Of a DNA stretch of 34,955 bases, positions 16,935-27,770 are shown piece by piece. Under the pieces are notes generated by a model. That model did no database searches and was not told the origin of the DNA. It saw only the letters and a list, made by a program, of their open reading frames with translations. Source of the stretch: a bacterium (GTDB lineage: Bacteria; Pseudomonadota; Gammaproteobacteria; Burkholderiales; Burkholderiaceae_C); NCBI GenBank assembly GCA_030824555.1, contig JAVBXK010000111.1, positions 1 to 34,955 of the forward strand, given 5' to 3'. Position 1 is the first letter of the stretch, and every line of letters starts with the position of its first letter. Made by a program: the position numbers and the translations under genes.

Positions 16935-17599
16935 GGTGTCAGCAACGCGCACAGGTGACGCGTCAATACGTCAGCTGCTTCGTCCCAGGTGATTGAAACG
17001 CCGATTGTAGAAAGGTCCACCGTCGGCAGGCCCGCATACCCACAAGGGTTGATGCGTGAATAGGGTGCCAGGTCCATGGCAACGTTCAGTGCCAACCCGT
17101 GGTAGGTGCAATGTCGACTGACCTTGATGCCCAGCGCGGCAATTTTGCCCAATCCTTTGAATGGGTCTTCATCAGGCTGGGCCGGGTTCAGCCTGGCGTG
17201 AGAGAACGGGTCGTCGAGCCGAACGTAAATGCCCGGTGCACCCCTGACGCGGTGACCGGTTGCGCCCAGTTCCGACAAGGTGCGGATGACGGCTTCCTCT
17301 AGGCGAAACACGTACTCCTTCACGTAGTAGCCTGCGCGTTGCAGGTCGATGAGCGGGTAGGCCACCACCTGGCCCGGGCCGTGGTAAGTGACTTGGCCGC
17401 CGCGGTTGCTGGCTACCACGGGGATGTTGCCTGGCAGCAGCAAGTGTTCGGCTTTGCCGGCCAGCCCTTGCGTGAACACGGGTGGGTGTTCGCACACCCA
17501 CAGCTGATCCGGTGACTGTGCACCGCGCTGCGCGGTGAAGTCCTGCATAGCCTCAAACGTGGGCAGGTACTCGAGCCTGCCAAGGCGGTGGATGTCCAT
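16931..17599 (-). CDS. lipB: Octanoyl-ACP:protein octanoyltransferase
   Basis: The 222-residue enzyme moves octanoate from acyl carrier protein to lipoyl domains, the step before LipA. Catalytic Cys186 in R-I-N-P-C-G-Y and Lys152 in G-K-I-A are 34 residues apart, the same spacing as C169/K135 of E. coli LipB. The [12 protein letters not shown] motif is intact. It starts three bases after the stop of the ybeD-like gene and overlaps lipA by four bases, so the three form one operon. A ~12-residue insert near 131-146 is the only odd point. Confidence 0.96.
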   Translation of the reverse strand: MDIHRLGRLEYLPTFEAMQDFTAQRGAQSPDQLWVCEHPPVFTQGLAGKAEHLLLPGNIPVVASNRGGQVTYHGPGQVVAYPLIDLQRAGYYVKEYVFRLEEAVIRTLSELGATGHRVRGAPGIYVRLDDPFSHARLNPAQPDEDPFKGLGKIAALGIKVSRHCTYHGLALNVAMDLAPYSRINPCGYAGLPTVDLSTIGVSITWDEAADVLTRHLCALLTP

Positions 17600-17602
17600 G
17601 GG

Positions 17603-17893
17603 TTACAACACGATCTTCACCATGGGGTGGCTGGTCAGTGCGCGATAGATGTCGTCCAGCTGTGCGCGGCTCGTGGCGCGCACGTTGAGTGTGACACCCA
17701 GAAACTTGCCGCCTTTGCTTTCGCGCAACTCAACCGAGGCGCTGTCGAACGTGGGATCGAACGAACAGGCGACCTCAATCATGGCTGCCGTGAATCCGAC
17801 GATGTTTGCGCCCATGACCTTGATAGGGAACTGGCAGGGGTATTCAATCAGCGAGTCATCGCTGGGGTTGGTGGGTGGCGCTTGAGTGGTCAT
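17603..17893 (-). CDS. YbeD-like DUF493 family protein
   Basis: The 96-residue protein has the small ferredoxin-like alpha/beta fold of the YbeD family: Y-P-C-Q-F-P-I-K-V-M-G, then a long helix and S-K-G-G-K-F-L-G-V-T. In E. coli, ybeD also precedes lipB, and the same order here suggests a conserved link to lipoylation or its regulation, though the biochemical role is not established. It is first gene of the minus-strand ybeD-lipB-lipA operon, divergent from the atp operon. Confidence 0.9.
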   Translation of the reverse strand: MTTQAPPTNPSDDSLIEYPCQFPIKVMGANIVGFTAAMIEVACSFDPTFDSASVELRESKGGKFLGVTLNVRATSRAQLDDIYRALTSHPMVKIVL

Positions 17894-18019
17894 GTGTGGG
17901 GGCTTTGCGTGCGCTTGAGAGGGGCTATTCGGGTGGCGTGTGGGACCGCTTTGTGCGGCTACATGGGGGTGAGCGCCAAATTACCAAGTAAAAGTGTATG
18001 CCGCACAGGGGTTTTTACT

Positions 18020-18025
18020 TATAAT
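18020..18025 (+). promoter_or_regulatory. Candidate -10 box for the atp operon
   Basis: A perfect TATAAT lies 48 bp upstream of atpI in an AT-richer patch of the divergent region. No good -35 hexamer is seen at 16-18 bp spacing, so this may be a promoter with help from an extended element or an activator. It is the best sigma-70 match in the gap. Confidence 0.45.
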
Positions 18026-18072
18026 CAGAGGCTTTGGTGAGTTGTCTGGATGTAACCGGGCTGTAATTTTCA

Positions 18073-18552
18073 ATGACCACAATCAAGCAACCGTATGAAA
18101 GTGGTCTGGAGGAGGCGGATGATTTTGAGCCGCTGACAGCCGAGCAAGCTCAGGCACTCAGGGAACGGCACCCAGCGCTTTCGCCCTGGTGGGTCATCCT
18201 GGGGCAGGCATCAGTCGGACTGCTTTTCGCGTTGATCGCGGGTTGGTGGGGTGGCATTCATGTGGCCCTGTCAGTTGGTTATGGCGTGCTGACAGTTGTT
18301 TTGCCCGCCATGTTGTTTGCCCGCGGTTTGCGTGGGCGGTTTGCATCGCTGAATCCTGGTTCAGCGATGATCGGGTTTTTTTTGTGGGAGCTGATGAAGC
18401 TGATCGTGACAATCGTCATGCTCGCGTTGGCTCCCGGGTTTGTTGTGGCACTGAGCTGGCCGGCAATGCTGGTGGGTCTGGTGCTGACGATGAAAGTTTA
18501 TTGGGTGGCGCTGGCGTTCTCACCCAAGACGTTGAAACATAAAGACAGGTAA
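18073..18552 (+). CDS. atpI: ATP synthase subunit I (AtpI-like)
   Basis: The 159-residue protein has a polar N-terminal ~38 residues and four hydrophobic segments. It sits at the head of the atp operon, the position of atpI, which encodes a non-structural protein helping c-ring assembly or Mg2+ supply. Sequence conservation of this family is low, so position carries much of the call. The stop is four bases from atpB. Confidence 0.88.
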   Translation: MTTIKQPYESGLEEADDFEPLTAEQAQALRERHPALSPWWVILGQASVGLLFALIAGWWGGIHVALSVGYGVLTVVLPAMLFARGLRGRFASLNPGSAMIGFFLWELMKLIVTIVMLALAPGFVVALSWPAMLVGLVLTMKVYWVALAFSPKTLKHKDR

Positions 18553-18556
18553 CAAG

Positions 18557-19414
18557 ATGGCTGCTGAACACGGACCCACTGCTGGTGAATACATCGTTCA
18601 CCACCTGACACATCTTCAGAATCACAAGGCGTCTGGCGTTGTCGATTTCACGGTTTTCAACCTGGACTCGATGTTTTATTCCATCGTGTTGGGTGCGCTT
18701 GGCTGCTGGTTGTTGTGGTCGGCCGCTCGCAAGGCGACATCCGGCGTGCCGGGCAGGTTTCAAGCCGCTGTCGAAATGATGGTTGAGATGGTGGATTCGC
18801 AGGCCAAAGGCATTGTTCACAATGCGCACAGTCGCAAGTTGGTTGCGCCGCTGGCGCTGGTTATCTTTGTCTGGATTTTCTTGCTCAATGCAATGGACTT
18901 GTTCCCGGTCGATCTGTTTCCCAAAATCTGGGAAATGATCTACGGCGCAGCTGGTCACGATCCACATCACGCCTACATGCGCGTTGTACCCACTGCCGAC
19001 CTCTCGGTCACCATGGGTATGTCGGTTTCCGTTTTGCTCGTTTGTATCTACTACAACATCAAAATCAAAGGTATGGGTGGGTGGATTCATGAGTTGTTCA
19101 CTGCGCCATTCGGTTCGCATCCCTTGTTGTGGCCTGCCAACTTCATGATGCAGGTCATCGAATTCATCGCCAAGACGGTTTCTCATGGCATGCGGTTGTT
19201 CGGCAACATGTATGCTGGCGAGCTGATTTTCCTGCTGATTGCTCTGATGGGTGGTGCTTGGTCTGTCTCTGCCACGGGCATTGGCCTGGCAATCGGCCAC
19301 ATCATCGCTGGCACAGCATGGGCCATCTTTCACATCCTGATCATCACGCTGCAGGCGTTCGTGTTCATGATGTTGACACTCGTGTACATCGGTCAGGCGC
19401 ACGACGCTCACTGA
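18557..19414 (+). CDS. atpB: ATP synthase Fo subunit a
   Basis: The 285-residue membrane protein has five to six helices. The essential Arg213 is in the S-H-G-M-R-L-F-G-N motif and faces the c-ring Asp; the following M-Y-A-G-E helix and C-terminal A-F-V-F-M-M-L-T helix form the proton half-channels. Length is normal for betaproteobacteria. Cotranscribed with atpI and atpE. Confidence 0.97.
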   Translation: MAAEHGPTAGEYIVHHLTHLQNHKASGVVDFTVFNLDSMFYSIVLGALGCWLLWSAARKATSGVPGRFQAAVEMMVEMVDSQAKGIVHNAHSRKLVAPLALVIFVWIFLLNAMDLFPVDLFPKIWEMIYGAAGHDPHHAYMRVVPTADLSVTMGMSVSVLLVCIYYNIKIKGMGGWIHELFTAPFGSHPLLWPANFMMQVIEFIAKTVSHGMRLFGNMYAGELIFLLIALMGGAWSVSATGIGLAIGHIIAGTAWAIFHILIITLQAFVFMMLTLVYIGQAHDAH

Positions 19415-19449
19415 TCTTCGTGCAAATTCAGTTTTTTCTTTCTCTTTAA

Positions 19450-19734
<285 letters not shown>

Positions 19735-19794
19735 GCGTCCGCCGGATCAACGTCATTCCCTGGGGCGCTTTGGCACCAGGGTGAAGGATGAAAA

Positions 19795-20265
19795 GTGAGC
19801 ATTACCGGTACCCTGATCATTCAGATGATCGTGTTCCTGATTCTTGTCGGGTTCACTATGAAGTTCGTGTGGCCGCCCATTGCTTTGGCTTTGGACGAGC
19901 GCGCAAAAAAAATCGCGGACGGCTTGGCTGCTGCTGACAAAGCACGCACTGAACTGTCGGCTGCAAACACACGCGTCGAGGCTGAACTGGCCAAATCCCG
20001 TACGGAAACTGCTGCGCGTTTGGCTGATGCCGAACGTCGTGCGCAGTCCATCATTGAAGAAGCTAAAACCCGCGCGACTGACGAAGCGAACAAAATCGTC
20101 GCAGCTGCGCGTGTAGAGGCCGACAATGCAACGGTCAAAGCCCGCGAAGTCTTGCGTGAGCAAGTTGCCGCCTTGGCAGTCAAGGGTGCAGAGCAAATTC
20201 TGCGCAAGGAAGTCGACGCAGGCGTTCACGCAGATTTGCTGAGTCGTCTGAAGACTGAGCTGTAA
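19795..20265 (+). CDS. atpF: ATP synthase Fo subunit b
   Basis: The 156-residue stator protein has one N-terminal membrane helix (7-25) and then a long charged, Ala-rich coiled coil, the normal b-subunit form. The start is GTG at 19795 with AAGGA five to seven bases before it; the nearby ATG at 19788 is out of frame. It is followed after nine bases by atpH. Confidence 0.95.
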   Translation: MSITGTLIIQMIVFLILVGFTMKFVWPPIALALDERAKKIADGLAAADKARTELSAANTRVEAELAKSRTETAARLADAERRAQSIIEEAKTRATDEANKIVAAARVEADNATVKAREVLREQVAALAVKGAEQILRKEVDAGVHADLLSRLKTEL

Positions 20266-20274
20266 GAGGTCACC

Positions 20275-20814
20275 ATGGCAGAAATCGCATCGCTGGCTCG
20301 TCCCTACGCCGAAGCCCTGTATCAATCGGGTGCAGGTGACCTGAATAGGGTTCTCGCTTGGCTGGAAACCATGGCTGCTGCAGGCGCAAGTCCCGATTTG
20401 CTTCAATTTGCAGCCAATCCAAAAGCCTCTGACGACCAGGTTTATGGTCTTGTTGAAGCGGTGTTTGAGCAGCGTCAGCAGGAGTTTCCTGTCCACGCGC
20501 AGAACTTCCTCAGGGTCGTGGTTGAAAACGGTCGCCTGAGCGTGCTGCCAGAGGTGCTGACCCAGTTCCGTGCGTTGAAAAATGCCCAGGGCGGGTTGGC
20601 CGATGCGGTCGTGTACAGCGCCTTCCCGATAGAGGGCGCCGCACTGACTGACGTGGCCTCCTGGCTTGAGAAGCGCTTCAATCGCAGCCTCAATGTGTCT
20701 GTGGCACTCGATGCAAGCCTGATCGGTGGGATTCGCGCGGTCGTGGGTGACGAGGTGCTGGACGCCTCTGTCAAATCCCGACTGGATCAAATGAAAACGG
20801 CGCTGACCGCGTAA
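20275..20814 (+). CDS. atpH: ATP synthase F1 subunit delta
   Basis: The 179-residue helical protein opens with A-R-P-Y-A-E-A-L-Y, the family signature, and ends with G-G-I-R-A-V-V-G-D and L-D-A-S-V. It joins the b stalk to the top of F1. The start at ATG 20275 has AGAGGT just upstream. Confidence 0.95.
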   Translation: MAEIASLARPYAEALYQSGAGDLNRVLAWLETMAAAGASPDLLQFAANPKASDDQVYGLVEAVFEQRQQEFPVHAQNFLRVVVENGRLSVLPEVLTQFRALKNAQGGLADAVVYSAFPIEGAALTDVASWLEKRFNRSLNVSVALDASLIGGIRAVVGDEVLDASVKSRLDQMKTALTA

Positions 20815-20848
20815 GCGGGAAGCCTATTAAAGAAAGAAGGAAAGAGTC

Positions 20849-22405
20849 ATGCAACTCAATCCAGCAGAAATTTCGGAACTGATCAAGAGCCGTATTGAAG
20901 GCCTTTCCGCCAGCGCAGACATTCGCAACCAAGGCACTGTTGTTTCCGTGACGGACGGCATTGTGCGCGTGCATGGTTTGTCCGACGTGATGCAGGGCGA
21001 AATGTTGGAGTTTTCCGCCACCAAAGACGGCGTACCCACTTTTGGCTTGGCCTTGAATCTCGAGCGCGACTCTGTCGGCGCTGTGATTTTGGGTGAATAC
21101 GAGCACATTTCCGAAGGTGAAACCGTGAAGTGCACGGGCCGTATTCTGGAAGTGCCAGTGGGTCCTGAACTGCGTGGCCGTGTGGTCAACGCGCTGGGTC
21201 AGCCCATTGACGGCAAAGGCCCCATCAACGCGAAAATGACCGACGTGATCGAAAAGGTTGCGCCTGGCGTGATCGCACGTAAGTCTGTTGATCAGCCGAT
21301 GCAAACGGGTTTGAAGTCAATCGACTCGATGGTGCCAATCGGGCGCGGCCAGCGCGAGTTGATCATTGGTGACCGTCAGACCGGCAAGACAGCGGTTGCC
21401 ATCGACACCATCATCAACCAAAAAGGTCAGAACATGACCTGCGTGTACGTTGCCATCGGTCAGAAGGCTTCGTCCGTCAAAAACGTCGTGCGTGCTCTGG
21501 AGCAAGCTGGTGCAATGGAATACACCATTGTGGTGGCTGCCACAGCATCTGAGTCTGCCGCCATGCAATACGTGGCCGCCTATTCCGGTTGCACGATGGG
21601 CGAATACTTTCGCGATCGCGGTGAAGATGCACTGATCGTATATGACGATCTGTCCAAGCAAGCGGTTGCTTACCGCCAAGTTTCGCTGCTGCTGCGCCGC
21701 CCACCAGGTCGCGAAGCATACCCTGGCGACGTGTTCTATCTCCACAGCCGTCTCTTGGAGCGTGCTGCCCGAGTCAACGCCGACTATGTCGAAGCGTTCA
21801 CCAAAGGCGAAGTGAAAGGTCGGACGGGTTCTTTGACTGCACTGCCAATCATTGAAACCCAAGCCGGTGACGTGTCTGCGTTCGTGCCAACGAACGTGAT
21901 TTCAATTACAGACGGTCAGATTTTCCTTGAAACCAGTCTCTTCAACGCTGGTATCCGCCCTGCTATCAATGCTGGTATCTCCGTGTCCCGCGTGGGTGGT
22001 GCTGCTCAGACCAAGTTGATCAAGGGTCTGTCAGGCGGCATTCGTACTGACTTGGCCCAGTATCGTGAATTGGCCGCTTTTGCCCAGTTCGCATCTGACC
22101 TTGATGAAGCCACTCGCAAACAACTGGACCGCGGTGCCCGCGTGACTGAATTGTTGAAGCAGGCTCAGTACAGCCCGTTGTCCATCAGCATGATGGGTGC
22201 GACGCTTTACGCTGTGAACAAGGGCTTCCTTGATGACCTCGATGTCAAGAAAGTGCTTTCGTTCGAGTCCGGTTTACACGCACACCTCAAAGACAAGCAT
22301 GCTGCGTTGATCGCCAAGCTGGAAGCCAGCAAAGCCCTTGACAAAGAGTCTGAAGCGGAATTGGGTGCGGCCATTGCCGAGTTCAAGAAAAGCGGTACCT
22401 ACTAA
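20849..22405 (+). CDS. atpA: ATP synthase F1 subunit alpha
   Basis: The 518-residue protein is full length. The nucleotide-binding P-loop G-D-R-Q-T-G-K-T is at 174-181, the Y-D-D-L-S-K-Q stretch follows, and the Arg of S-R-V-G-G contributes to the beta catalytic site. It forms the non-catalytic sites of F1. It is in the middle of the operon, 34 bases after atpH with a GAAAGAG-type ribosome site. Confidence 0.98.
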   Translation: MQLNPAEISELIKSRIEGLSASADIRNQGTVVSVTDGIVRVHGLSDVMQGEMLEFSATKDGVPTFGLALNLERDSVGAVILGEYEHISEGETVKCTGRILEVPVGPELRGRVVNALGQPIDGKGPINAKMTDVIEKVAPGVIARKSVDQPMQTGLKSIDSMVPIGRGQRELIIGDRQTGKTAVAIDTIINQKGQNMTCVYVAIGQKASSVKNVVRALEQAGAMEYTIVVAATASESAAMQYVAAYSGCTMGEYFRDRGEDALIVYDDLSKQAVAYRQVSLLLRRPPGREAYPGDVFYLHSRLLERAARVNADYVEAFTKGEVKGRTGSLTALPIIETQAGDVSAFVPTNVISITDGQIFLETSLFNAGIRPAINAGISVSRVGGAAQTKLIKGLSGGIRTDLAQYRELAAFAQFASDLDEATRKQLDRGARVTELLKQAQYSPLSISMMGATLYAVNKGFLDDLDVKKVLSFESGLHAHLKDKHAALIAKLEASKALDKESEAELGAAIAEFKKSGTY

Positions 22406-22437
22406 GCTGTCTGGCTCGACCTGACGAAGGAGCATTT

Positions 22438-23304
22438 ATGGCAGCAGGCAAGGAAATACGCGGCAAGATCAAATCGGTGGAAAACACCAAGAAGATCACG
22501 AAGGCCATGGAAATGGTTGCTGCGTCAAAGATGCGCAAGGCGCAAGACCGCATGAGGGCTGCACGCCCATACAGCGAAAAGGTGCGCCAGATCGCTGGCA
22601 ACTTGAGCAAGGCAAACCCTGAGTACACGCATCCGTTCATGCAAACCAACAAGTCTGATACGGTCGGATTTGTGGTGGTGACAACCGACAAGGGGCTGTG
22701 TGGTGGCTTGAACACCAACATCCTTCGTGCGGTCACGAATCAGCTGAAGGAATTGCAGGCACAGGGCAAGAAAGCTCAGGCCGTTGCCTTTGGCAACAAA
22801 GGGTTGGGTTTCCTGAATCGCATCGGTGCACAGGTGGTTTCCAACGCGGTTGCATTGGGTGACACGCCTCACCTTGACAAGCTCATCGGGCCGGTCAAGG
22901 TCATGCTGGACGCGTATACAGAAGGCAAAGTGGGCGTGGTGTATCTGTGCTACACCCGCTTCATCAACACGATGAAGCAGGAACCTGTTGTCGAGCAGTT
23001 GCTGCCCCTGAAGGCCGACTCGCTGCGTGAAGGTGGCTCAGGGCACAGCTGGGATTACATCTACGAGCCTGATGCTGCAAGTGTGATCGATGACTTGTTG
23101 CTGCGCTACGTGGAAGCGTTGGTGTATCAGGCGGTCGCAGAGAACATGGCCTCCGAGCAATCAGCTCGAATGGTTGCCATGAAGGCTGCCACAGACAACG
23201 CGGGCAGTGTGATCGGCGAGTTGAAGCTGATTTACAACAAAACCCGTCAAGCTGCGATCACCAAGGAGCTCTCGGAAATCGTGGCTGGTGCCGCGGCAGT
23301 CTGA
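22438..23304 (+). CDS. atpG: ATP synthase F1 subunit gamma
   Basis: The 288-residue rotor shaft has the conserved N-terminal coiled-coil ([11 protein letters not shown], then M-V-A-A-S-K-M-R) and the matching C-terminal helix ending in [12 protein letters not shown]. The D-K-G-L-C-G-G-L-N motif in the middle is intact. AAGGAG lies just before ATG 22438. Confidence 0.97.
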   Translation: MAAGKEIRGKIKSVENTKKITKAMEMVAASKMRKAQDRMRAARPYSEKVRQIAGNLSKANPEYTHPFMQTNKSDTVGFVVVTTDKGLCGGLNTNILRAVTNQLKELQAQGKKAQAVAFGNKGLGFLNRIGAQVVSNAVALGDTPHLDKLIGPVKVMLDAYTEGKVGVVYLCYTRFINTMKQEPVVEQLLPLKADSLREGGSGHSWDYIYEPDAASVIDDLLLRYVEALVYQAVAENMASEQSARMVAMKAATDNAGSVIGELKLIYNKTRQAAITKELSEIVAGAAAV

Positions 23305-23326
23305 CGCAGCACTCAACTGAAATTAG

Positions 23327-24757
<1,431 letters not shown>

Positions 24758-24823
24758 TTGCAGTTGAATTCGGTCTGAATGAACACGGTGCCGGTGGTGC
24801 CGTTGCTCAGCAAAGGAAAGAAA

Positions 24824-25240
24824 ATGAGCTCGATTCAAGTGGATGTGGTCAGTGCTGAAGAGTCTATCTTCAGTGGGCCTGCCAAATTCGTTGCCTTGCC
24901 CGGTGAGGCAGGTGAACTGGGTATATTGCCAGGACACGTGCCATTGATCACCCGTATCAAACCAGGCGCGGTGCGAATCGAAATGGCCGATGGCAGTGAA
25001 GAGTTCGTCTTCGTTGCCGGTGGCATTCTCGAAGTCCAACCCTCGCACATCACGGTGTTGAGTGATACGGCTATCCGTGGCAAAGATCTCGATGAAGCCA
25101 AGGCTGCCGAAGCGCGCAAAGCTGCGGAAGAAGCGATCAAAAACGCCAAAAGCGATATCGATATTGCCAAAGCCACATCTGAGCTGTCCGTTATGGCCGC
25201 ACAGATTGCCGCGTTGCGCAAATACCGTCAGAAGAAGTAA
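24824..25240 (+). CDS. atpC: ATP synthase F1 subunit epsilon
   Basis: The 138-residue protein has the beta-sandwich domain ([13 protein letters not shown]) and a C-terminal helical hairpin rich in Ala/Lys that can inhibit the enzyme. Start chosen at ATG 24824 behind AAAGGAAAG; an in-frame ATG at 24779 would add 15 unconserved residues. It is last gene of the operon, ahead of a strong terminator. Confidence 0.95.
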   Translation: MSSIQVDVVSAEESIFSGPAKFVALPGEAGELGILPGHVPLITRIKPGAVRIEMADGSEEFVFVAGGILEVQPSHITVLSDTAIRGKDLDEAKAAEARKAAEEAIKNAKSDIDIAKATSELSVMAAQIAALRKYRQKK

Positions 25241-25260
25241 GCATTTTATTGCTTCCCTCT

Positions 25261-25292
25261 AAAAGAGTCCGGACACTGTGCCGGACTCTTTT
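25261..25292 (+). terminator. Rho-independent terminator of the atp operon
   Basis: AAAAGAGTCCGG (25261-25272) pairs perfectly with CCGGACTCTTTT (25281-25292) around an 8-base loop. The stem ends in four T followed by GTTT. It lies 20 bases after the atpC stop. The A-run on the 5' side would also let it stop traffic on the opposite strand. Confidence 0.9.
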
Positions 25293-25312
25293 GTTTCTGA
25301 AGAGTGTTTGAT

Positions 25313-26305
25313 ATGTGGAACTACGTCGCTCCTCTGTGGCTGCCCGACGGGCATTCGCAGACGATATATCCGGCTGCGTGGGGTGCACGCCATGCTTCAT
25401 TTGAACGTGCATTGAGCAGAGAGCGTTGGGATACACCGGACGGTGACTTCATCCACGTAGACAGGGATGGCGATGCAAGTGGACACGCCCCCGAGAGCAG
25501 ACCTTTGCTGGTGTTGTTCCATGGCTTGGAGGGATCCTCTGCAAGTCACTACGCAGTCGGTTTCCGACGGTTTGCGCAGCAGGCCGGGTTGGACTTCGCC
25601 GTACCCCATTTCAGGGGCTGCTCCGGGGAGTTGAACGATGGGCCCCGTGCCTACCATTCCGGCGATGCAACAGAAATTGACTGGGTGTTGCGACGCTTCA
25701 AGGCGGAGTGGCCAACGCGCGATGTGTTGGCGGTGGGGGTGTCATTGGGTGGCAACGCGTTGATGCGCTGGGCTGGTGAGGTCGGGGATTCCGCATGCAG
25801 CGTGATCAGGGCGGCTGCGGCGGTGTGTGCGCCGTTGGACTTGGCCGCTTCAGGTCATGCCATGGGCAGAGGCTTCAACCGCCACGTCTACACCAGGATG
25901 TTCTTGCGCACCATGCTGCCCAAGGCCATGCGAAAGTGGCAGCAGCATCCCGGGCTGTTCTCGAAAGCCCAATTGGCTTCTGCTCTGACCTTGTACGAAT
26001 TCGACAACGCCTTCACGGCGCCCGTTCATGGCTACAGAGATACCGAGGACTATTGGTGCCGTGCCTCGGCAAAACCGGTTTTGCCTGACATCCGCATACC
26101 AGCCTTGCTGCTGAATGCAAAGAACGACCCCTTTGTGCCTGCAAGTTCGTTGCCGACCTGTGCCGATGTGGCATCAAGCGTGCGCTGCTGGCAACCGGCG
26201 AACGGTGGACACGTCGGGTTTCCTGCCAAAGCCTTCCGTGTGGCAGATTTGGCATCCATCATGGCCATGCCAAATGCCGTAGGGCAGTGGCTGCTCGCGC
26301 ACTGA
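25313..26305 (+). CDS. YheT-type alpha/beta hydrolase
   Basis: The 330-residue protein belongs to the YheT/AB-hydrolase 4 family. The opening W-L-P-D-G-H-S-Q-T-I is diagnostic, the oxyanion H-G-L-E-G-S follows, and the probable triad is Ser144 (G-V-S-L-G-G), Asp272 and His300 (N-G-G-H-V-G-F). Family members are esterases of unclear physiological substrate. ATG 25313 has AAGAG nine bases upstream; a GTG at 25304 lies too close to that site. The gene begins only 20 bases past the atp terminator, so it may get some readthrough. Confidence 0.88.
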   Translation: MWNYVAPLWLPDGHSQTIYPAAWGARHASFERALSRERWDTPDGDFIHVDRDGDASGHAPESRPLLVLFHGLEGSSASHYAVGFRRFAQQAGLDFAVPHFRGCSGELNDGPRAYHSGDATEIDWVLRRFKAEWPTRDVLAVGVSLGGNALMRWAGEVGDSACSVIRAAAAVCAPLDLAASGHAMGRGFNRHVYTRMFLRTMLPKAMRKWQQHPGLFSKAQLASALTLYEFDNAFTAPVHGYRDTEDYWCRASAKPVLPDIRIPALLLNAKNDPFVPASSLPTCADVASSVRCWQPANGGHVGFPAKAFRVADLASIMAMPNAVGQWLLAH

Positions 26306-26350
26306 CGAGCATTCGCCAATGCATTCCCCTCATACGACAGCGAACAAATC

Positions 26351-26914
26351 ATGGATGACATCGTTATACAAGCCATGGCCAAGTGGCCAAACGTACCCGA
26401 CTGCTACGGCTGGTTGGGTCTGGATGCCCGAGGCGCCTGGTACATGCGTGATGCCGAGGCACAGGCATGCGCCAGCTTCAAGGCTGCCTGTGCAACGGGC
26501 GTCGCCAATGCCAAGGGAAAAGGCAGCAAGCTCCAGCATGCGAAATTGATTGCATTCATCGGGCGCAACTACAGGCCAGATGCAGCTGGGCGTTGGTACT
26601 TTCAGAATGGCCCACAGCGTGTGTATGTCGAACTGGAGCACACGCCATGGGTGTTCAGAGTCACCTCACGCGCAGATGTTGAAACGCACACAGGTGAACC
26701 GGCCGCCGCCACCGAAGTGATCACCGACGAGCTGGGTCATGTCTATTTACTGACAGACAAAGGCTTAGGGCTTGTGCATACACAAGATGTTCGGGTAGTA
26801 GCCCAGTTGCTGGAAGATCAAACTTGGCCGTTGCGCACCCTCGCATCCATAGACATTGCGCCGCAATTTGGCTTCGTGCTCAGCCCAGCGGCTGACCCGT
26901 GCAAGTTGCCTTGA
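26351..26914 (+). CDS. Conserved hypothetical protein (DUF2946-like, family name uncertain)
   Basis: The 187-residue soluble protein has no signal or membrane segment. It has aromatic-rich blocks: W-P-N-V-P-D-C-Y-G-W-L-G-L-D near the N-terminus, then I-G-R-N-Y and W-Y-F-Q-N-G-P-Q-R-V-Y-V-E-L-E, then T-P-W-V-F-R-V. I recall such proteins as conserved in Burkholderiales, usually annotated as DUF2946, but I cannot confirm the family number. Function is unknown. It follows the YheT gene by 45 bases on the same strand, which suggests cotranscription. Confidence 0.75.
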   Translation: MDDIVIQAMAKWPNVPDCYGWLGLDARGAWYMRDAEAQACASFKAACATGVANAKGKGSKLQHAKLIAFIGRNYRPDAAGRWYFQNGPQRVYVELEHTPWVFRVTSRADVETHTGEPAAATEVITDELGHVYLLTDKGLGLVHTQDVRVVAQLLEDQTWPLRTLASIDIAPQFGFVLSPAADPCKLP

Positions 26915-26933
26915 ACATCCCGCATAAACGGAA

Positions 26934-26953
26934 ACGCCGGTCAAGACCGGCGT
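26934..26953 (-). terminator. Hairpin between convergent genes, probable terminator
   Basis: ACGCCGG (26934-26940) and CCGGCGT (26947-26953) form a perfect 7-bp stem with a 6-base loop. It lies 20 bases after the hypothetical gene and 24 bases past the cytochrome stop. On the minus strand it is followed by TTTCCGTTTA, a broken T-run, so it suits the cytochrome gene best; it has no T-run on the plus side. Confidence 0.55.
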
Positions 26954-26976
26954 AGAGCAAGGAGGGCAGCTGAAAA

Positions 26977-27429
26977 CTACTTGGCTGCGGGCTCGGCAAA
27001 TTTTGCACCGCCAGCGTTGGCCATGTGCACCAGCGCCCTCGCCACCTCCAAGTCAGTCAAAGCGCCACCAGCCTGTGGACCCATGGCGCCTTTGCCACCC
27101 ATGGCAGACTTCAGCAATGCGTCAAAGCCCTTGCCAATGCGTGGGCCCCAAGCCGCAGCATCTGAAAATTTGGGTGCTCCCACCAAGCCACCCGCGTGAC
27201 ACGCTGAACATTGGGCCGCATAGGCATCAGCACCACTGCGGATCTTGCGCTCGCCACCTTGAAGCGCGACGGTGCCGACCTTTTGAATGCGGATGGCCGT
27301 GGCCAATTCAGAATTGTCGTAACCAGCCCCGGACGGGTTTGCTGCGGCGAAACTGGAAACCAACGACGCGATCACGACCAACGGCGCGCCAAACGCAAAT
27401 ACCGCTGTTTTGAGGGATTGACTAGACAT
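26977..27429 (-). CDS. c5-type monohaem cytochrome c
   Basis: The 150-residue protein has an N-terminal hydrophobic segment (about 8-29) acting as signal peptide or anchor. Haem is bound by C-S-A-C-H at 74-78. The probable axial Met is in G-A-M-G-P-Q-A-G-G, the motif of the cytochrome c5 family, which carries electrons in the periplasm to terminal oxidases or other partners. It is alone on its strand; the ATP synthase genes nearby are not obviously linked. A TATAAT-like box lies upstream at 27507-27512 (minus). Confidence 0.88.
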   Translation of the reverse strand: MSSQSLKTAVFAFGAPLVVIASLVSSFAAANPSGAGYDNSELATAIRIQKVGTVALQGGERKIRSGADAYAAQCSACHAGGLVGAPKFSDAAAWGPRIGKGFDALLKSAMGGKGAMGPQAGGALTDLEVARALVHMANAGGAKFAEPAAK

Positions 27430-27506
27430 TTTGGCGAGCCTGAAAGTGTTTCAAAAGGAATCCGAAGGTCTACCAGCAGCACAGCCAGACTTTCGGGAGC
27501 GGTCAA

Positions 27507-27512
27507 ATTATA
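27507..27512 (-). promoter_or_regulatory. Candidate -10 box for the cytochrome c gene
   Basis: ATTATA on the plus strand, so TATAAT on the minus strand, 78 bp upstream of the cytochrome ATG. A TTTCAC sits 15 bp further upstream as a poor -35, so support is partial. Confidence 0.35.
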
Positions 27513-27713
27513 AAGACTGACTTCTACGTGAAACCTACATCCGTTGCCGCTTATGCTGGGCAATCGCCATGGTCCAGAATGTTCACGGTGGTGGTCCCAC
27601 TGGGCACTCTGTCTGCGTCGGGTGCAAGTGGGATTTCCGAGCAGATGCGGTCGAAAGCCCATCCAGAGGTTTGGATTCCTGGCGCTATCGAAAACGCGAT
27701 GAACACATGTGCC

Positions 27714-27746
27714 AAAAAAAGGGGCGTCCCACTGGAGCCCCTTTTT
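27714..27746 (-). terminator. Bidirectional rho-independent terminator
   Basis: A run of seven A (27714-27720), GGGGC (27721-27725), GCCCC (27737-27741) and five T (27742-27746). An inner TCC/GGA pairing (27727-27729 with 27734-27736) closes the loop further. It lies 25 bases past the stop of the minus-strand Ig-repeat lipoprotein, which it should terminate with the seven-U tail. Confidence 0.85.
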
Positions 27747-27770
27747 CCGCTGAGTAACCAGGCGTATCGA

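Larger units (their letters stand above)
27430..27770. other. 341-bp intergenic region: cytochrome promoter and a lipoprotein terminator
   Basis: It sits between the starts and ends of two minus-strand genes. Its left part holds the cytochrome leader with the -10 candidate, its right end the strong bidirectional terminator at 27714-27746. The middle, about 27530-27710, shows no recognisable gene; a short plus-strand frame there has no homology I know. Confidence 0.4.
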